From NCBI GenBank assembly GCA_003488105.1, contig DNMS01000309.1, positions 1-5,300 on the forward strand: a stretch of DNA of 5,300 bases, written 5' to 3'. The DNA is from Rhodospirillaceae bacterium. GTDB taxonomy: Bacteria; Pseudomonadota; Alphaproteobacteria; Rhodospirillales_A; Casp-alpha2. Position 1 is the first letter of the stretch; the number at the start of each line of letters is the position of its first letter. Below the pieces are notes generated by a model. The model saw only the letters and a list, made by a program, of their open reading frames with translations, ran no database searches and was not told the DNA's origin. The translations under genes were made by a program, and so were the position numbers. This document shows, piece by piece, positions 1-5,300 of this stretch.

Positions 1-1342
1 TCTGTTCCGGATCAAGCACTTCAAGCAGCGCCGAGGCCGGATCGCCGCGCCAGTCCTGGCCCATTTTGTCGACTTCGTCGAGCAGGAACAGCGGGTTGGA
101 CGACTTGGCCTTCTTCATGCCCTGGACGACCTTGCCCGGCATGGAGCCGATATAGGTGCGCCGATGGCCGCGGATTTCCGATTCGTCCCGCACGCCACCC
201 AACGACATGCGCACGAAATTGCGGCCCGTCGCCTTGGCAATGGATTTACCGAGGGACGTCTTGCCCACGCCCGGAGGGCCCACGAGACATAAGATCGGTC
301 CAGTGACCTTATTCGTACGATGCTGGACAGCCAAGTATTCAAGGATGCGTTCCTTGACCTTTTCCAGCCCATAATGATCCTCGTTGAGGACTTCCTCGGC
401 CTTCAACAGGTCCTTCTTCACCCGGGTGCGCTTCTTCCACGGAATGGACAGCATCCAATCCAGATAGTTGCGCACCACCGTGGCTTCGGCGGACATCGGG
501 CTCATGGAGCGCAACTTCTTCAGCTCCGCCTCGGCCTTTTCCTTGGCTTCCTTGGTCAGCCGGGTCTTGGCGATCTTTTCCTCGATCTCCGCAACCTCGT
601 CCTTGCCTTCGTCGGTTTCGCCCAGTTCCTTCTGAATGGCCTTCAATTGCTCGTTCAGATAGTACTCGCGCTGGGTCTTCTCCATCTGGCGCTTGACCCG
701 GTTACGGATCTTTTTCTCGACCTGCAGGACGCCGATTTCCGATTCCATGTGGGAATAGACGCGCTCCAGGCGCTCGGCCGCGGATTCAATCTCCAGCAGT
801 TCCTGCTTTTCCGAAATTTTCAGCGCCAGATGCGAGGCGACGGTGTCGGCCAGCTTGTTGGCTTCGTCAATTTGATTAATTGAAACAAGAACTTCTGGCG
901 GAATTTTCTTGTTTAACTTTATGTACTGCTCGAACTGGCCGATGACCGAGCGCGACAACGCCTCAAGTTCGTTCTCATCCCCTTCCTCGTCGGGGATCAG
1001 TTCGGCCTCGACCTCGAAGAACGAGGGATTGTCCACGAACTCGGTGACTTTCGCGCGCTGCACGCCCTCGACCAGCACTTTTACCGTACCGTCCGGCAGT
1101 TTCAGAAGCTGCAGCACCGTCGAGACCGTACCGACGGTGTAGATGTCGTCGGCCGTCGGATCGTCCTGGGCCGCGTTCTTCTGCGCCACCAGCAGGATCT
1201 GCTTGTCGTCCTGCATGACGTCTTCAAGCGCCCGCACGGATTTGTCGCGGCCGACGAACAGCGGCACGATCATGTGCGGGAACACGACGATGTCGCGCAA
1301 CGGCAGAACGGGAAATTGCTGGGACTTCATACCTGGGAACAT
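1..1342 (-). CDS. lon: ATP-dependent protease Lon (LonA), N-terminal part, cut by window edge
   Basis: Lon is a cytoplasmic AAA+ serine protease (Ser-Lys dyad) that degrades misfolded and selected regulatory proteins. About 447 codons are visible, ending shortly after Walker B. E. coli Lon has 784 residues, so the rest of the ATPase module and the whole protease domain lie outside. Visible in order are the N-terminal substrate-binding lobe ([19 protein letters not shown] near residues 11-29), a charged helical and coiled-coil region (about 190-290), Walker A GPPGVGKT at residues 355-362 (bases 257-280) and Walker [10 protein letters not shown] with Asp422 and Glu423 (bases 62-97). The start at 1342 is preferred because GAGG lies four bases upstream and an in-frame TGA sits just before it. 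An in-frame ATG at 1330 is the alternative. Motif positions from 1342 sit one residue below the E. coli ones. Family identity is certain; the start is less so. Confidence 0.97.
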   Translation of the reverse strand, partial: MFPGMKSQQFPVLPLRDIVVFPHMIVPLFVGRDKSVRALEDVMQDDKQILLVAQKNAAQDDPTADDIYTVGTVSTVLQLLKLPDGTVKVLVEGVQRAKVTEFVDNPSFFEVEAELIPDEEGDENELEALSRSVIGQFEQYIKLNKKIPPEVLVSINQIDEANKLADTVASHLALKISEKQELLEIESAAERLERVYSHMESEIGVLQVEKKIRNRVKRQMEKTQREYYLNEQLKAIQKELGETDEGKDEVAEIEEKIAKTRLTKEAKEKAEAELKKLRSMSPMSAEATVVRNYLDWMLSIPWKKRTRVKKDLLKAEEVLNEDHYGLEKVKERILEYLAVQHRTNKVTGPILCLVGPPGVGKTSLGKSIAKATGRNFVRMSLGGVRDESEIRGHRRTYIGSMPGKVVQGMKKAKSSNPLFLLDEVDKMGQDWRGDPASALLEVLDPEQ

Positions 1343-1346
1343 CTGG

Positions 1347-1351
1347 CCTCA
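1347..1351 (-). promoter_or_regulatory. Ribosome binding site of lon, deciding between two ATG starts
   Basis: The minus strand reads TGAGG four bases before the ATG at 1342. The ATG at 1330 has only AGG, two bases upstream. The TGA within this motif (1349-1351) is in frame with lon, so no start further upstream is possible. The four-base spacing is slightly short, which leaves the ATG at 1330 possible. Confidence 0.55.
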
Positions 1352-1406
1352 ACACGGGAAGACCGTGCCGCAAGGGCAACGGCGGGTTGGAATTGCTTCA
1401 CAACAA

Positions 1407-1435
1407 AGGTGGGGGATGGAACGCTGCGGCGCAAG
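1407..1435 (-). promoter_or_regulatory. Candidate heat-shock (sigma32-type) promoter for lon
   Basis: In the clpX-lon gap the minus strand has CTTGCG (1430-1435), a 15-base spacer, then CCCCACCT (1407-1414). The RpoH consensus is roughly CTTGAA and CCCCATNT, so the match is 4 of 6 at -35 and one mismatch at -10. It would give a leader of about 60 bases before lon. lon is a heat-shock gene in many proteobacteria, which makes the site plausible. GC-rich sequence yields C-runs easily, so this remains a candidate. Confidence 0.35.
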
Positions 1436-1468
1436 CCCAGACCGTGGATAACCTTGGAAAGACGCAAA

Positions 1469-2734
1469 TTACGCGCTGGTTTCCACTTCTTCGGCCTTTT
1501 CGCCATAGATGAACAGCGGGTTGGCACTTTCTTCCACCACCTCTCCATTGATGACGACCTCTTCCACACCTTCCATGCCGGGAAGGTCGAACATGGTGTC
1601 GAGGAGAATGTTTTCCATGATCGACCGCAAGCCCCGGGCACCGGTCTTGCGCTCGACGGCCTTGATGGCGATGGAACGAAGGGCGGCTTCGGAGAACGTC
1701 AGCTTGGTGTCTTCCATCTCGAACAGGCGCTGGTACTGCTTGACCAGGGCGTTCTTCGGCTTGGTCAGGATTTCCACCAGCGCGTCTTCGTCCAGGTCCT
1801 CCAGGGTCGCGACCACCGGCAGGCGGCCGACGAACTCGGGGATCAGGCCGAACTTCAACAGATCTTCCGGCTCCACCTCGCGCAGGATTTCGCCGGTCTG
1901 GCGTTCCTCGGGCGCGCGCACGTCGGCGCCGAAACCGATGCTGGAGCCCTTGCCGCGGGCGGAAATGATCTTGTCCAACCCGGCGAAAGCGCCGCCGCAG
2001 ATGAACAGGATGTTGGTGGTGTCGACCTGCAGGAACTCCTGCTGCGGATGCTTGCGCCCGCCCTGGGGCGGCACGCTGGCGACCGTGCCTTCCATGATCT
2101 TCAGCAGCGCCTGCTGCACGCCTTCCCCCGACACGTCGCGGGTGATCGACGGATTGTCGGACTTACGGCTGATCTTGTCGACTTCGTCGATGTAGACAAT
2201 GCCGCGCTGCGCGCGCTCGACGTTGTAGTCAGCGGACTGCAGCAGCTTGAGAATGATGTTTTCGACGTCTTCGCCCACATAACCGGCTTCGGTCAGGGTC
2301 GTTGCGTCGGCCATGGTGAAGGGCACATCCAGGATGCGCGCCAGGGTCTGCGCCAACAGGGTCTTGCCGCACCCCGTCGGGCCGACCAGCAGGATGTTGG
2401 ACTTGGCCAGTTCGACGTCGTTGTTCTTGGCGCCGTGGTTCAGGCGCTTGTAGTGGTTATGCACGGCGACCGACAACACGCGCTTGGCGTTGTTCTGGCC
2501 GATCACGTAGTCATCGAGGACGGCACAAATGTCCATCGGCGTCGGCACGCCGTCGCCCGACTTCACGAGGTTCGTCTTGTGCTCTTCGCGGATGATGTCC
2601 ATGCACAGTTCGACGCATTCGTCGCAGATGAACACGGTCGGACCCGCGATCAGCTTGCGCACCTCGTGCTGACTTTTGCCGCAGAACGAGCAGTAAAGGG
2701 TGTTCTTGGAGTCGCTGCCGGTGGTTTTCGTCAT
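1469..2734 (-). CDS. clpX: ATP-dependent Clp protease ATP-binding subunit ClpX
   Basis: ClpX is the hexameric AAA+ unfoldase that recognises tagged substrates and threads them into ClpP. The 421-residue product is full length. The zinc-binding domain has Cys15, Cys18, Cys37 and Cys40. Then follow Walker A GPTGCGKT (118-125, Lys124), the pore-1 loop GYVG (151-154), Walker B IVYIDE (179-184, Asp183 and Glu184), the RKH pore loop (227-229), the ClpP-docking IGF loop (266-268), the arginine finger Arg304 in GRLPV and sensor 2 Arg367 in GARGLRS. All expected functional residues are present. The start is supported by CAGGA six bases upstream (2741-2745). clpX lies 185 bases downstream of clpP, its partner, and 126 bases upstream of lon. 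The gap before it may carry its own promoter and a terminator. Confidence 0.99.
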   Translation of the reverse strand: MTKTTGSDSKNTLYCSFCGKSQHEVRKLIAGPTVFICDECVELCMDIIREEHKTNLVKSGDGVPTPMDICAVLDDYVIGQNNAKRVLSVAVHNHYKRLNHGAKNNDVELAKSNILLVGPTGCGKTLLAQTLARILDVPFTMADATTLTEAGYVGEDVENIILKLLQSADYNVERAQRGIVYIDEVDKISRKSDNPSITRDVSGEGVQQALLKIMEGTVASVPPQGGRKHPQQEFLQVDTTNILFICGGAFAGLDKIISARGKGSSIGFGADVRAPEERQTGEILREVEPEDLLKFGLIPEFVGRLPVVATLEDLDEDALVEILTKPKNALVKQYQRLFEMEDTKLTFSEAALRSIAIKAVERKTGARGLRSIMENILLDTMFDLPGMEGVEEVVINGEVVEESANPLFIYGEKAEEVETSA

Positions 2735-2778
2735 TGTTTATCCTGTTGGTCCCGCGCCGCCTCCCGGATCAAGACCAT
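2731..2778 (-). other. Possible 15-codon upstream ORF overlapping the clpX start
   Basis: An ATG at 2778 opens a 15-codon frame ([15 protein letters not shown]) whose TGA stop (2731-2733) overlaps the clpX ATG in an ATGA arrangement typical of translational coupling. No clear ribosome binding site precedes it. If the clpX promoter at 2777-2806 is used, this ATG would lie upstream of the transcript start, so it could only be translated on read-through mRNA from clpP. Chance occurrence is quite possible. Confidence 0.2.
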
Positions 2779-2806
2779 GTTAGCCGGACCCTTGTGCAAC
2801 ACTCAA
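2777..2806 (-). promoter_or_regulatory. Candidate sigma70-like promoter for clpX
   Basis: The minus strand has TTGAGT (2801-2806), an 18-base spacer and TAACAT (2777-2782), each matching the housekeeping consensus at 4 of 6 positions. It lies just downstream of the terminator-like hairpin after clpP, where an independent clpX promoter would be expected. Initiation near 2770 would leave a leader of about 35 bases including the clpX ribosome binding site. The match is moderate and untested. Confidence 0.35.
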
Positions 2807-2833
2807 TCACAATCACGCCCATGGAGCTATGCC

Positions 2834-2880
2834 AAAAGACGTAGCGGCGGAGAGACGTCCCGTGGTGCTTACGCCGCCAC
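2834..2880 (-). terminator. Candidate rho-independent terminator or attenuator after clpP
   Basis: On the minus strand GTGGCGGCG (2872-2880) can pair with CGCCGCTAC (2841-2849) through nine base pairs including one G-U. The loop is 22 bases, and GTCTTTT follows directly (T-run at 2834-2837). It lies about 40 bases after the clpP stop. The long loop and short T-run suggest partial rather than complete termination, consistent with reduced read-through into clpX. Confidence 0.4.
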
Positions 2881-2919
2881 CCAAGACACGGGGGCAGCCA
2901 TTTAGACGGATGCCGCGGC

Positions 2920-3570
2920 TCAACTCTTGCCGGACTTGCCGCCGTCGTCGTCGCCGGTCGTCGGCCGGTTGGCGACCACTTCGTCGATCAGACCGAACGC
3001 CTTGGCTTCCTCTGGAGTCATGAATTTGTCACGCTCCATCGCGTTTTCAATGGTTTCCATCGATTGGCCGGTATGTTCGACATAGATTTCATTGAGCCGC
3101 TGGCGCAGCGCGATGATCTCGCGGGCATGGATTTCGATGTCCGATGCCTGCCCTTGGAAGCCGCCCGACGGCTGGTGAACCATGATCCGCGAATTGGGCA
3201 GCGAGTAGCGCTTTCCGGGGGCACCCGCAGCCAGCAGAAGCGAGCCCATGGACGCCGCCTGACCGATGCAAACCGTCGACACATCCGGCTTGATGTAGCG
3301 AATCGTATCGTAGATCGCGAGGCCGGAGGTCACGACGCCGCCCGGCGAATTGATGTAGAACGAGATGTCCTTGGAAGGATTCTCGGATTCCAGGAACAGC
3401 AACTGCGCGCAGACCAGGCTCGAGACATGATCCTCGACCCCACCGGTCAGGAAGATGATGCGTTCCTTCAACAGCCGCGAATAGATGTCGTAGGCGCGCT
3501 CACCCCGGTTGGTGGTCTCGACGACCATGGGCACCAGGGTATTCATGTAGATGTCGTGGGGATCGGTCAT
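2920..3570 (-). CDS. clpP: ATP-dependent Clp protease proteolytic subunit ClpP
   Basis: ClpP is the serine protease whose two stacked heptameric rings form the degradation chamber used with ClpX or ClpA. The 216-residue protein is of normal length. The catalytic triad is Ser107 in GQAASMGS, His132 in MVHQPSGG and Asp181 in ERDKFM, each ten above the mature E. coli numbering. The oxyanion-loop segment INSPGG (73-78) is present. A short N-terminal propeptide ahead of LVPMVVE is expected to be removed. The C-terminus ends in a Gly, Asp and Lys-rich tail of about 15 residues. The start is supported by AAGGA seven bases upstream (3578-3582). It lies 90 bases after tig with no convincing promoter in the gap, so co-transcription with tig is likely. 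Confidence 0.99.
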   Translation of the reverse strand: MTDPHDIYMNTLVPMVVETTNRGERAYDIYSRLLKERIIFLTGGVEDHVSSLVCAQLLFLESENPSKDISFYINSPGGVVTSGLAIYDTIRYIKPDVSTVCIGQAASMGSLLLAAGAPGKRYSLPNSRIMVHQPSGGFQGQASDIEIHAREIIALRQRLNEIYVEHTGQSMETIENAMERDKFMTPEEAKAFGLIDEVVANRPTTGDDDGGKSGKS

Positions 3571-3607
3571 GCCGCGGTCCTTATGATACGTGCTGCTCGG
3601 GATGACG

Positions 3608-3652
3608 GGTCCGGGGATGCGGGCCGCCTATGCTCTGATAGCGCCCCGGTCC
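3608..3652 (-). repeat. Imperfect inverted repeat in the tig-clpP gap
   Basis: On the minus strand GGACCGGGG (3644-3652) and CCCCGGACC (3608-3616) pair at eight of nine positions, with a perfect six-base core. The 27-base interior can form a smaller hairpin of CTAT with ATAG. No T-run follows, so this is not a typical intrinsic terminator. It could be an intercistronic mRNA structure affecting processing or clpP translation. GC-rich sequence makes such repeats fairly common by chance. Confidence 0.35.
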
Positions 3653-3660
3653 TGCCGCCG

Positions 3661-5160
3661 CTACTCCTTTTTCGCCGCCGGCTTCTTTGCCGCGGCCTTC
3701 TTCTTGGCCGGCTCCTTGCCGTCCGCCGCGTCGTCCTTGGCCGCTGCCTTCTTGGGGGCAGCCTTCTTCTTGGTGGCCGGCTTCTTGGCTTCCTTGGCTT
3801 CGTCCTCGGCCTCAAGAACCTTGATCAGGTCTTCGAAGGACGCCGGCTTTTCCGTCACCTGGGCCAGTTCGATGATGTAGTCGATGACCTTTTCCTCGAA
3901 CACGGGCGCCTTGATCTGCTCCTGCGCCTGGGGATTGGAGCGGAAGAATTCCAGCACCTGCTGCTCCTGCCCCGGGTATTTCTGGGCCTCCTGCATCATG
4001 GCGCGGTTGACGTCTTCCGGCGACACCTGGATGGCGTTGGCACGGCCGACTTCAGACAGCAACAGGCCCAGCTTGACCCGCCGTTCGGCGATATCGCGGA
4101 ACTCTGCCTTGTGCTCTTCGTCCGACTTGTCGTCGTGATCGTGGGCATGGTCGTGATCATGGTCATGATCGTGGTCGTGATCATGTTCCTGCTTACGCTG
4201 TTCCTCGAACTGGGCCCAGATGTTGTCGAATTCCATCTCCACCATCTTGGGCGGCATCTCGAAGTCATGGCTGTCGGCCAGCTGATCCAACAGTACGCGC
4301 TTCACCTGCATGCGCGCCATCTGATCGAACTCGCGGCGCTGGCCTTCGACGATCCGCTCTTTCAGCGCGTCCAGGCTTTCCAGACCCGCCTTCTTGGCCA
4401 GCTCGTCGTCGATCGGCGCCGGCTTGGCCTCGCGGATTTCGTGAACCTTGACGTCGAACACGGCTTCCTTGCCGGCCAGGTCCTTGGCCGCGTATTCGGC
4501 GGGGAAGTTGACCTTGACCTCGATATCGGCACCGACATCGACGCCGATCAGCTGTTCCTCGAAGCCCGGAATGAACGAGCCGGAGCCCAATTCCAGTTGA
4601 TATCCATCGGCCTTGCCACCGGCGAACTCGACGCCGTCCAGCTTGCCGACGAAGTCGATGACGCAGACGTCACCCGACTTGGTCTTGCGCTTGGCGGTGA
4701 TCGGCTCGGACGTTTTATGGGCGCTGGCCAGATTTTCGAGGGTTTCCTCGACCTGCTTCTCGTCCGGTTTCAGGACCAGTTTCTCAAGCTTCAGCTTGGA
4801 AAAGTCCATCGGCGTGATTTCGGGCAGGATGTCCACGGCCAGCGTGTACTCCAGATCCTTGCCCTCGTCGAAGGAAGTGATCTCGACCTGCGGCTGGGTC
4901 GCGGCACGGATGCCCTTCTCAGCTAGCGCCTGGGCGGAGGAATCGTTCACCGCCTGATCCAGGATCTCGCCCAGGATCGACGGCCCGAAGCGCTTGCGCA
5001 GCAGACCCACGGGCACCTTGCCGGGCCGGAAACCGGGCAGCGAGGCGGATTGTGCGACTTCCTGAAGGCGCAGGTTGATTTTCTCTTCAATGTCCTTGGC
5101 GGCCACGGTGACTTTCATCTCGCGGCTCAGGCCTTCGGATTTTGTCTCGACGACTTGCAT
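3661..5160 (-). CDS. tig: Trigger factor, ribosome-associated chaperone and prolyl isomerase
   Basis: Trigger factor binds at the ribosome exit tunnel, shields nascent chains and isomerises prolyl bonds. The 499-residue protein has the ribosome-binding signature GFRPGKVP (43-50) in the N-terminal domain. An FKBP-type isomerase domain follows at about 150-245, with DFVGKLDG and GSGSFIPGFE. The substrate-cradle C-terminal domain follows, including RRVKLGLLLSEVGRAN (360-375) and VTEKPASFEDL (435-445). It exceeds the 432-residue E. coli protein for two reasons: a His-Asp repeat (326-342) in a C-terminal-domain loop, and a 48-residue Lys/Ala tail (452-499). The start at 5160 has GGGAG four bases upstream (5165-5169) and gives the typical N-terminus MQVVET. 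A longer GTG-initiated frame from 5220 has no ribosome binding site and adds an Arg-rich stretch foreign to the family. Confidence 0.98.
   Translation of the reverse strand: MQVVETKSEGLSREMKVTVAAKDIEEKINLRLQEVAQSASLPGFRPGKVPVGLLRKRFGPSILGEILDQAVNDSSAQALAEKGIRAATQPQVEITSFDEGKDLEYTLAVDILPEITPMDFSKLKLEKLVLKPDEKQVEETLENLASAHKTSEPITAKRKTKSGDVCVIDFVGKLDGVEFAGGKADGYQLELGSGSFIPGFEEQLIGVDVGADIEVKVNFPAEYAAKDLAGKEAVFDVKVHEIREAKPAPIDDELAKKAGLESLDALKERIVEGQRREFDQMARMQVKRVLLDQLADSHDFEMPPKMVEMEFDNIWAQFEEQRKQEHDHDHDHDHDHDHAHDHDDKSDEEHKAEFRDIAERRVKLGLLLSEVGRANAIQVSPEDVNRAMMQEAQKYPGQEQQVLEFFRSNPQAQEQIKAPVFEEKVIDYIIELAQVTEKPASFEDLIKVLEAEDEAKEAKKPATKKKAAPKKAAAKDDAADGKEPAKKKAAAKKPAAKKE
3664..3807 (-). repeat. Low-complexity Lys/Ala-rich C-terminal tail of trigger factor
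   Basis: The final 48 codons (residues 452-499) encode a tail with 17 Lys and 16 Ala plus a few Pro, Asp and Glu. It contains repeated KKKAA, KKPA and AAAK units. It begins just after the point where E. coli trigger factor ends. The composition resembles the disordered tails of histone H1-like and HU-like proteins, which suggests nucleic-acid or ribosome contact; that function is inference. Confidence 0.85.
4135..4185 (-). repeat. (His-Asp)n repeat within trigger factor
   Basis: Seventeen codons encode alternating His and Asp (residues 326-342: nine His at every second position, with one Asp replaced by Ala339). His codons are mixed CAT and CAC and Asp codons mixed GAT and GAC, so the DNA hexamer repeat is imperfect. 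By comparison with E. coli trigger factor it sits in a loop between helices of the C-terminal domain, before RRVKLGLLL. The peptide could bind divalent metals such as Ni, Zn or Co; that is inference. Confidence 0.9.
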
Positions 5161-5182
5161 GGAACTCCCGTTTCGGAAATCT

Positions 5183-5209
5183 GCGGCGAAGCACCTAAAT
5201 CGGCGCCGC
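5183..5209 (-). repeat. Inverted repeat in the tig leader
   Basis: On the minus strand GCGGCG (5204-5209) and CGCCGC (5183-5188) flank a 15-base loop, ending 14 bases before the tig ribosome binding site. No T-run follows, so a terminator is unlikely. It might fold in the leader mRNA and affect translation. A six-base GC repeat can easily occur by chance here. Confidence 0.25.
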
Positions 5210-5251
5210 CTGTAAAACACACTAGGATTAAGCCCTCAACTCCCGGGCGGA

Positions 5252-5280
5252 TATATAGGCCGCCACCCCGGACCCGGCAA
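5252..5280 (-). promoter_or_regulatory. Candidate sigma70-like promoter for tig and the downstream cluster
   Basis: The minus strand has TTGCCG (5275-5280), a 17-base spacer and TATATA (5252-5257), each matching 4 of 6 consensus positions at the optimal spacing. The TATATAT run is the most AT-rich spot in a GC-rich region. Initiation near 5245 would give a leader of about 85 bases. This is the best promoter candidate in the window and fits tig as first gene of the cluster. Confidence 0.5.
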
Positions 5281-5291
5281 CGATAAACGGC

Positions 5292-5300
5292 TGGTCGGAA
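5292..5300 (-). tRNA. Possible 3' end of a tRNA (tRNA-Pro type), cut by window edge
   Basis: Read on the minus strand the window opens with TTCCGACCA, which fits the 3' half of an acceptor stem, discriminator A73 and encoded CCA. Position 72 would be G, implying C1, a pair characteristic of bacterial tRNA-Pro. Only nine bases are visible, so this is a suggestion. The rest of the tRNA would lie beyond the right edge. Confidence 0.3.

Noticed and set aside
320..883. 187-codon open frame on the plus strand opposite lon
   Set aside because: Leu- and Phe-rich composition is the mirror of Lon's charged helical region. It is a shadow frame.
1343..1468. Intrinsic terminator after clpX
   Set aside because: I found no GC stem followed by a T-run in this gap, so read-through from clpX into lon cannot be excluded.
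2804..2815. Adjacent repeat of GTGATT on the minus strand
   Set aside because: Two copies of a six-base unit are too short to call an operator and overlap the proposed clpX -35 box only in part.
1274..2905. 543-codon open frame on the plus strand opposite clpX
   Set aside because: It is antisense to a full-length clpX with all motifs, crosses both flanking gaps and has no recognisable domain.
3579..3590. TATCAT resembling a -10 box just before clpP
   Set aside because: No -35 element lies at 16-18 bases, and transcription would begin within or after the AAGGA ribosome binding site.
4135..4185. Tandem hexamer-like DNA repeat considered as a CRISPR or regulatory iteron array
   Set aside because: There are no spacers, the unit is six bases, and it lies in frame inside tig encoding alternating His and Asp.
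3064..4926. 620-codon open frame on the plus strand opposite tig and clpP
   Set aside because: It is antisense to two unambiguous genes. Its sequence is low-complexity Leu, Gly, Val and Arg with a hydrophobic run that is simply the reverse of the His-Asp repeat. Long antisense frames are expected in GC-rich genes.
5161..5220. Extended tig start at a GTG (5220)
   Set aside because: No ribosome binding site precedes it, it adds an Arg-rich segment foreign to trigger factor, and the ATG at 5160 has GGGAG at suitable spacing.

Overview
The window carries a conserved protein-quality-control cluster, entirely on the minus strand. In transcription order it holds tig (trigger factor), clpP (protease subunit), clpX (unfoldase) and the first 447 codons or so of lon, which runs off the left edge. 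All four are recognised by catalytic and nucleotide-binding motifs, and together with short gaps they fill the window. The high GC content (about 60% by eye) and the sequence character of the Lon and ClpX N-termini suggest an alphaproteobacterium, possibly in the Rhodospirillales. This is an inference; no genus is claimed.

Layout from right to left. Positions 5292-5300 look like the last nine bases of a tRNA, most likely tRNA-Pro. A sigma70-like promoter (5252-5280) and an approximately 85-base leader precede tig (3661-5160). A 90-base gap containing an imperfect inverted repeat leads to clpP (2920-3570). The 185-base gap after clpP holds a terminator-like hairpin, a promoter candidate and a 15-codon upstream ORF that overlaps the clpX start. 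clpX occupies 1469-2734. A 126-base gap with a heat-shock-like promoter candidate and a DnaA-box-like 9-mer precedes lon (1-1342, partial).

Function. Trigger factor meets nascent chains at the ribosome exit tunnel. ClpX and ClpP form the ATP-dependent ClpXP protease, and Lon is a separate ATP-dependent protease for misfolded and regulatory substrates. The cluster thus groups folding and degradation. The candidate promoters suggest that clpX and lon can be uncoupled from the upstream genes, but none of these sites is proven.

I see no undescribed system, mobile element, CRISPR array or defence gene. The real oddities are a (His-Asp)n insert and a Lys/Ala-rich tail in trigger factor, and a sharp AT-rich, rare-codon island inside lon. 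The small regulatory candidates between genes are weaker.
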